Both the position numbers and the translations under genes were made by a program. A stretch of DNA of 64,000 bases from Candidatus Enterococcus leclercqii (lineage in GTDB: Bacteria; Bacillota; Bacilli; Lactobacillales; Enterococcaceae): positions 62,001-126,000 of the forward strand of contig NZ_MAEH01000014.1 of NCBI RefSeq assembly GCF_009933135.1, written 5' to 3'. The number at the start of each line of letters is the position of its first letter. The stretch's first letter is position 1. Below are positions 59,636 through 64,000 of the stretch, piece by piece. The notes beneath the pieces were generated by a model, which saw nothing but the letters and a program-made list of their open reading frames with translations, ran no database searches and was not told the origin of the DNA.

Positions 59636-60580
59636 ATGAGAGAAGAACAGTTTCAACAATTGCAGCGCTTGACAAATGAGATTGAAAAGGTGGTCATCGG
59701 TAAGCGGGAAGTCATCCAGATGACCTTAACTGCGATGCTGGCAGGTGGACATGTCTTGTTTGAGGATATTCCCGGTGTCGGTAAGACCGTATTGGTTAAA
59801 ACTTTGGCAAAAGCCATCCAAGGGCAATTTTCCCGCGTGCAGTTTACGCCGGATTTGCAGCCCAGCGATATCTCTGGTGTGTCAATCTACAACGAACAGA
59901 GTGGTCAATTTGAGTTTCGCCCAGGACCAATCTTTACGACAATCCTATTGGCAGACGAAATCAATCGGACGGCACCGAGAACCCAAGCGGCTTTACTGGA
60001 AGCCATGTCTGAAGGTCATGTCACGATTGACAATCACACCTATGCTCTCGATCAAAACTTTTTTGTTTTGGCTACACAAAATCCGATTGAATATGAAGGC
60101 ACCTTTGCACTACCGGAAGCACAGCTGGATCGTTTCTTATTTCGTTTGGCGATTGGGTATCCTGTGTTGGAAGATGAGCTGCTGTTGATGAATGGTCAAC
60201 AGGAACGCGCGTTAGCAGACGTGCGGCCAGTCTTAACCACGACGGAGCTGTCTCAACTGAAACAAGCCGTGGATGACGTTTATACCGATGAGCTGGTGAC
60301 TCGCTATGCGCTGGATTTGGTACGGGCTAGCCGAGTGTTTCCCGGTGTGCGTTTAGGGGTCAGTCCTCGAGGAGGGATCGCCTTTATGAAAGGAGCACGA
60401 GCTTATGCTATGATTCAAGGCAGAGATTACGTCACGCCAGAGGATCTGCAAAAAATTTTGCCGGCAGTGTTCAGTCACCGTTTGATCCTTCAAGGCGGCA
60501 GTGTTTCACAAGCTCAGACAGCGGAGGTCTTGAGGGGGATAATCCAGCAGGTAGCTGTTCCCGTCAAGAAGAGAAAATGA
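59636..60580 (+). CDS. MoxR-family AAA+ ATPase
   Basis: A 314-residue ATPase. Walker A IPGVGKTVL (about 43-51), Walker B ILLADEINRTAPRTQAALLEAM (about 103-124), ATQNPIEYEGTF sensor 1 and EAQLDRFLFR arginine-finger region. MoxR proteins act as chaperones with DUF58 and transglutaminase or von Willebrand partners. The ATG follows GTGAGGAAATGGC. It overlaps the DUF58 gene by 4 nt. Confidence 0.93.
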   Translation: MREEQFQQLQRLTNEIEKVVIGKREVIQMTLTAMLAGGHVLFEDIPGVGKTVLVKTLAKAIQGQFSRVQFTPDLQPSDISGVSIYNEQSGQFEFRPGPIFTTILLADEINRTAPRTQAALLEAMSEGHVTIDNHTYALDQNFFVLATQNPIEYEGTFALPEAQLDRFLFRLAIGYPVLEDELLLMNGQQERALADVRPVLTTTELSQLKQAVDDVYTDELVTRYALDLVRASRVFPGVRLGVSPRGGIAFMKGARAYAMIQGRDYVTPEDLQKILPAVFSHRLILQGGSVSQAQTAEVLRGIIQQVAVPVKKRK

Positions 60581-61617
60581 GACATTTTAAGCAGGGTTTA
60601 AAAATTCTGTTGGTGTTGATTGGATTGGGGCTGGCAGCTGCTTATGCAATCATTTTTAACGATACTTCCGGTTGGCTGTTGCTGCTTTTTTATCTGATTT
60701 TTGTTTTGGTGAATCTCGTGACGCTCATTTTTCCATTGAATAGGCTGTTTTTTATTGCAGATTCACCGGTCTGGACGACAGTGGGGCAATCTTTTTCCCT
60801 AGTCGTTACAGTCAAAAGTCGGAGTGTGTATTGGGCGCCGGGGCTGAGTCTGCAACTGCCGGATTATTCCACCAAAAAGACTTTTGCCAGTTTTTATCAC
60901 GGGCAGCCTTGGCAGACGGTGTTCGAATTGACTGCAGCCAAGCGGGGAATTTTTCAGAAAACCAGGGTAACCGCAGAAGCAGTCGACTGGTTTGGCTTGT
61001 TCACCAAACAGCGGCAGTTCTCTCTTTCACCAGAAATCATCGTTTTACCTGCAAGGGATTCAACTGCTGAACAATGGGCTCTCGAAATCAGCCAAGCACG
61101 ACAACGGGCAAGCTTTGGTGAGCGTTCGGCGAACATCAGAAATTTTCGAGAGTATCGTCGTGGCGATTCCTTGAAGCAGATGGACTGGAAACAAAGTGCT
61201 CGTCAGCGGGAGTTGATCATTCGCGAGTATGAAGAACACGAGGAGACGCCGACGCTTTTGTTATTCTGGGGAAAGCGTACTAGCACATTTGAACAAAGCT
61301 TGAGCCGCTATTACACGTTGCAAAAAGTATTTAAAGGCCAGATGGAGCAATGCTTGGTAACAAAAACGGGGATCGCACCGCTGCAAGACGATCGACAGTT
61401 TGCCCTGGCAGCTGGTTTTGAAAAAATACCGGCACTGCCAGCCTTTAAAAATAGACAACTGTTAATCTTTACTACGACGCAAGATCCTGAGTTGAAAGAG
61501 CAGGTGCGGAGTTGGCAACGCAACAATCAAGTAGCGGTCTATGATCTTTCCCAAATGACGCCAGTCTTGGTGGAAACTTTTGCAGAAGTACCAGACAAAG
61601 GGGGGCAGTTTTCATGA
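60577..61617 (+). CDS. DUF58 domain protein
   Basis: A 346-residue protein. Two N-terminal membrane helices (about 8-27, 30-52) are followed by a beta-rich segment and the DUF58 core with NIRNFREYRRGDSLKQMDWKQSARQRELIIREYE (about 185-215). This is a von Willebrand A-related region. It is the second gene of the MoxR-DUF58-transglutaminase operon, overlapping both neighbours by 4 nt. Molecular role unknown. Confidence 0.9.
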   Translation: MRHFKQGLKILLVLIGLGLAAAYAIIFNDTSGWLLLLFYLIFVLVNLVTLIFPLNRLFFIADSPVWTTVGQSFSLVVTVKSRSVYWAPGLSLQLPDYSTKKTFASFYHGQPWQTVFELTAAKRGIFQKTRVTAEAVDWFGLFTKQRQFSLSPEIIVLPARDSTAEQWALEISQARQRASFGERSANIRNFREYRRGDSLKQMDWKQSARQRELIIREYEEHEETPTLLLFWGKRTSTFEQSLSRYYTLQKVFKGQMEQCLVTKTGIAPLQDDRQFALAAGFEKIPALPAFKNRQLLIFTTTQDPELKEQVRSWQRNNQVAVYDLSQMTPVLVETFAEVPDKGGQFS

Positions 61618-63836
61618 TTCAGCGACTCCAAAGAAAAGGTCCTTTTGCTCTTGCGGCGTTTATTGGCTTAACAGCGGTTTTGCAACAATTTTTGACCGTT
61701 TATCATTTTGAGGATAAAAGCACTGCCGTCTTGGTAACAGGCGCTGTCTGTTTGTCATTGGCGCTATTGCCCAAGGGCTGGTTACGTCTGTCGGCAGTCT
61801 TATTGCTATTTGCATTTGGGGTGTATCGCTATTTTCCGTTAGGTCAATCGGTGGGGCTGGATTGGCTCGCAGCGATTTGGCGGCAATTGCGTCCATTGAT
61901 AAACCTGGTCCAGTCAGAAGGCTTCGGCCGAACCCCGTCATTGTTGGCGTTTAGTCTGATTATGGCAGCCTTGGTACTCCTGAGTGTACTGATGATCGAG
62001 TATGAGCACTTTCTATTTAGCTACCTGACGATGCTGGCTTATTTATTGATTCTCGTTGTTTTCAATCACTTGGAGCCGTTGCTGCAGATCTTTCTTGTGG
62101 CCGCTTGCGGCTTGTTTTCTTACGGATTGAAGCAAAATCGTCGCCGGGGACTATCCCATGAAGGCAGTTATATTCTGGTTGCTGTTTTATTGCTCTTTTT
62201 GATGGCTGGAATTGCCCAATATCTGCCGGATACTTTTTTGCGAGACCCACTTGCCAAACAGACGGTGGCTGTTCGCAACTATTTTAACGATGTCGGGCTT
62301 TACAATTATATTGAGAGCATCGGTGTCGGTAGCAACACCCGCACCGGGTTCAGCGAAGATGACGAAGCGCTGGGAGGAGCTATGGTGGATGATGATACGC
62401 TGCTTTTCACCGCTCAACAGCTGCGGCCGCATTATTGGCGAGTAGACAGTAAAGATAACTACACTGGCAAAGGGTGGCAGCGACAGCAGTCGGAAGAAAG
62501 CAGTGTCCTTTTGGAAAATCGTTTTACAGTGCAAGCCTCTGATGCGCCATTGTTGAAATATCCCCAACAACAACGAATCAATTTGGAATTTATGACCCGA
62601 AATACCTATCTGCCATTGCCTTACGGGAACACTACAATTGGATTGGTTTCCGGATTTCTCGGGTTTGAATACGCCCAGCTCAATCAGCGAGTGGATTTGA
62701 TTTTAGAAGAGGCAGAAAAGCAGCAGGTCTATTTAGATACGCAGGAGCCGGATTACAGCGTCGATTCTTTACGTGGTGTTTTGCTGGAGCTGCCTCCAAC
62801 CGAAAGCGACTATCTGCAATTGCCGGAAGAGTTACCGAAGCGAATTCAGTCGTTGGCTGAGCAAGTCACCAGAGAGCAACGAACGCTCTACGAAAAAGTC
62901 ACTGCGGTAGAAACGTATTTGAGCACCTCAAAAGACTTTCGTTATTCCAAAGTGGATGCAGTAGCCCCTCTGCCGGATCAAGATTACGTCGACCAGTTTT
63001 TGTTTGAGACACGGGTGGGTTACTGTGACAATTTTTCTTCGGCGATGGTGGTGATGCTGCGAACACTGGGCATTCCTGCGCGCTGGGCAAAAGGCTTCAG
63101 TCAAGGAGAAGCCCGTCCGAGTTTTGAAGAACAAAAGGTCTATGAAATCAAAAACCTCAACGCTCATTCTTGGCCAGAAGTCTATTTTGCAGGCTATGGT
63201 TGGGTTCCTTTTGAACCGACCCCTTCATTTATAAACCCAGATCGACCGGGGACAGCTTTGGCTGAGGAAGGTACGCAGACAACCCAAATGACAACAGACA
63301 GCTCTCTTACGCCCCAAAGCAGTCAAACGTCAGAGACAGCAGAGAGCACAAGTGCTACGACCACTGAAAGCCAGCAACAGCCAGCGACTTCTGTAGGTGA
63401 AAAGGCCGACTCAAAAGAAAACAGCAACAGTTCTTGGGGGTACAAGACCGTGCTGCTAATTGCCGGCGGGTTAGCAGCTGTCGCCTTGATTTTCCTTGTT
63501 TGGCATCGGCGTCTAAAGTTTGTACTTTTTGTAATCAGTAAGTGCAGCAAGCAGCCTTTTTCAACTGGGTACTTGTATTTATTGAAGGAATGGGAGAAAC
63601 TGCTTTCTCGGCAACCTTCAGAAAACCTCAAAGAATATGGCCGCCGATTGACAGAGACCTACCCACAGCAGACAACGAAATTTATTGCTTTAACTGAGGA
63701 TTACGAAGCCCATCTTTACAACAAACAACAGCCACTAGAAAACAGTGGGTCTCTTTTACAAACAGCCGCACAAGAATTGCGGCAGGCACAAAAAGCGACT
63801 GCTGAAAAACAGCGTTCTATACGTAAGAACCGCTAA
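61614..63836 (+). CDS. Transmembrane transglutaminase-like protein (TgpA/YebA type)
   Basis: A 740-residue membrane protein. Seven or so N-terminal helices (about 10-210, DUF3488-like) are followed by an extracellular region with a transglutaminase core. GYCDNFSSAMVVMLRTLGIPARW holds the catalytic Cys (about 470), NAHSWPEVYF the His, and WVPFEPTPSF the Asp position. A Ser/Thr/Gln-rich linker (about 555-605) leads to one helix (about 610-630) and a cytoplasmic DUF4129-like tail. B. subtilis has the same gene order (yeaC-yeaD-yebA). A role in extracellular protein or cell-wall processing is inferred. Confidence 0.9.
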   Translation: MIQRLQRKGPFALAAFIGLTAVLQQFLTVYHFEDKSTAVLVTGAVCLSLALLPKGWLRLSAVLLLFAFGVYRYFPLGQSVGLDWLAAIWRQLRPLINLVQSEGFGRTPSLLAFSLIMAALVLLSVLMIEYEHFLFSYLTMLAYLLILVVFNHLEPLLQIFLVAACGLFSYGLKQNRRRGLSHEGSYILVAVLLLFLMAGIAQYLPDTFLRDPLAKQTVAVRNYFNDVGLYNYIESIGVGSNTRTGFSEDDEALGGAMVDDDTLLFTAQQLRPHYWRVDSKDNYTGKGWQRQQSEESSVLLENRFTVQASDAPLLKYPQQQRINLEFMTRNTYLPLPYGNTTIGLVSGFLGFEYAQLNQRVDLILEEAEKQQVYLDTQEPDYSVDSLRGVLLELPPTESDYLQLPEELPKRIQSLAEQVTREQRTLYEKVTAVETYLSTSKDFRYSKVDAVAPLPDQDYVDQFLFETRVGYCDNFSSAMVVMLRTLGIPARWAKGFSQGEARPSFEEQKVYEIKNLNAHSWPEVYFAGYGWVPFEPTPSFINPDRPGTALAEEGTQTTQMTTDSSLTPQSSQTSETAESTSATTTESQQQPATSVGEKADSKENSNSSWGYKTVLLIAGGLAAVALIFLVWHRRLKFVLFVISKCSKQPFSTGYLYLLKEWEKLLSRQPSENLKEYGRRLTETYPQQTTKFIALTEDYEAHLYNKQQPLENSGSLLQTAAQELRQAQKATAEKQRSIRKNR

Positions 63837-63847
63837 CTGCAAGATAC

Positions 63848-63936
63848 AAAAAAGCTGAATCACAGATTGCATCTCCCAACGATTTTCCTTTAGGCGATCG
63901 TTAGATGAAGAAAGCAACTGTTGTTCAGCTTTTTTT
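63848..63936 (+). terminator. Terminator after the transglutaminase gene
   Basis: Outer arms AAAAAAGCTGAA / TTCAGCTTTTTT enclose an inner stem (AACGAT / ATCGTT); T7 follows. The size (89 nt) is large for a simple terminator. Confidence 0.7.
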
Positions 63937-63981
63937 CGTATCTTTTTAGATAGTGGACGTCCTTGAGCCATCGAATTTTCG

Positions 63982-63998
63982 TTTACAAATATTGTAAA
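63982..63998. promoter_or_regulatory. Operator-like palindrome at the right edge
   Basis: TTTACAA-ATA-TTGTAAA, perfect 7-bp arms. It probably belongs to a gene beyond the window. Confidence 0.4.
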
Positions 63999-64000
63999 TT

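Overview
The window looks like a chromosomal segment of a low-to-mid GC Gram-positive coccus of the Lactobacillales, most likely an Enterococcus or a close relative. Supporting evidence is the gene order murA-rho-rpmE2, dnaX-ybaB-recR-tmk-darA-holB-ricT-yabA-rsmI, and dltX-A-B-C-D. The regulatory sites also fit: a streptococcal/enterococcal-type MET-box, GlnR boxes, cre sites, a LexA box of the GAAC-N4-GTTC type and NrdR boxes. The family-level call is an inference from gene content; no rRNA, tRNA, CRISPR array, phage or transposase is visible.

Layout. 1-6.4 kb: the 5' end of a folB-like gene leaving the left edge, class II aldolase (fba), a YxeA-like exported protein, a TPP riboswitch driving a lone thiD-type kinase, then murA, rho and rpmE2. 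6.5-16.4 kb: accessory block with a TetR regulator divergent from an ABC exporter whose 1253-residue permease carries a very long coiled coil, then a LysR regulator divergent from an acetyltransferase-SDR-cyclophilin-like lipoprotein unit, and an aldehyde dehydrogenase. 16.8-21 kb: two surface lipoproteins, a GH85 endoglycosidase with PKD and CBM32-like modules and a non-specific nuclease with a C-terminal sunset domain. 21.2-27 kb: MsmK-type sugar ABC ATPase with cre sites, and metE/metF facing a LysR regulator across a MET-box. 27-29 kb: a PucR-type regulator divergent from an unrecognised two-gene unit with a structured leader. 29-33 kb: a YdjG/YdjH/YdjI-like membrane stress module without pspA. 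33-40.5 kb: DNA replication and repair housekeeping cluster. 40.6-47 kb: ammonium transporter, SOS-type dinB, and anaerobic ribonucleotide reductase nrdD with nrdG. 47-55 kb: a BceAB-like peptide-resistance transporter followed by the dlt operon. 55.9-63.8 kb: glutamyl aminopeptidase, metallo-beta-lactamase-fold hydrolase, lipoate ligase, then the MoxR-DUF58-transglutaminase operon.

Working together: much of the accessory content acts at the envelope (D-alanylation of teichoic acids, a BceAB-like exporter, the YdjGHI-like module, the MoxR/DUF58/transglutaminase unit, surface endoglycosidase and nuclease). Several metabolic genes carry their expected regulatory site in cis: TPP for thiD, MET-box for metE, GlnR for amt, LexA for dinB, NrdR for nrdDG and CcpA for msmK.

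The most unexpected structure is an intergenic repeat present three times between 50 and 59.4 kb. Its core is a long stem-loop with compensatory base changes between copies. Two copies also carry, on the minus strand, the remnant of the same unrecognised protein-coding gene, which is invisible to ordinary ORF calling.
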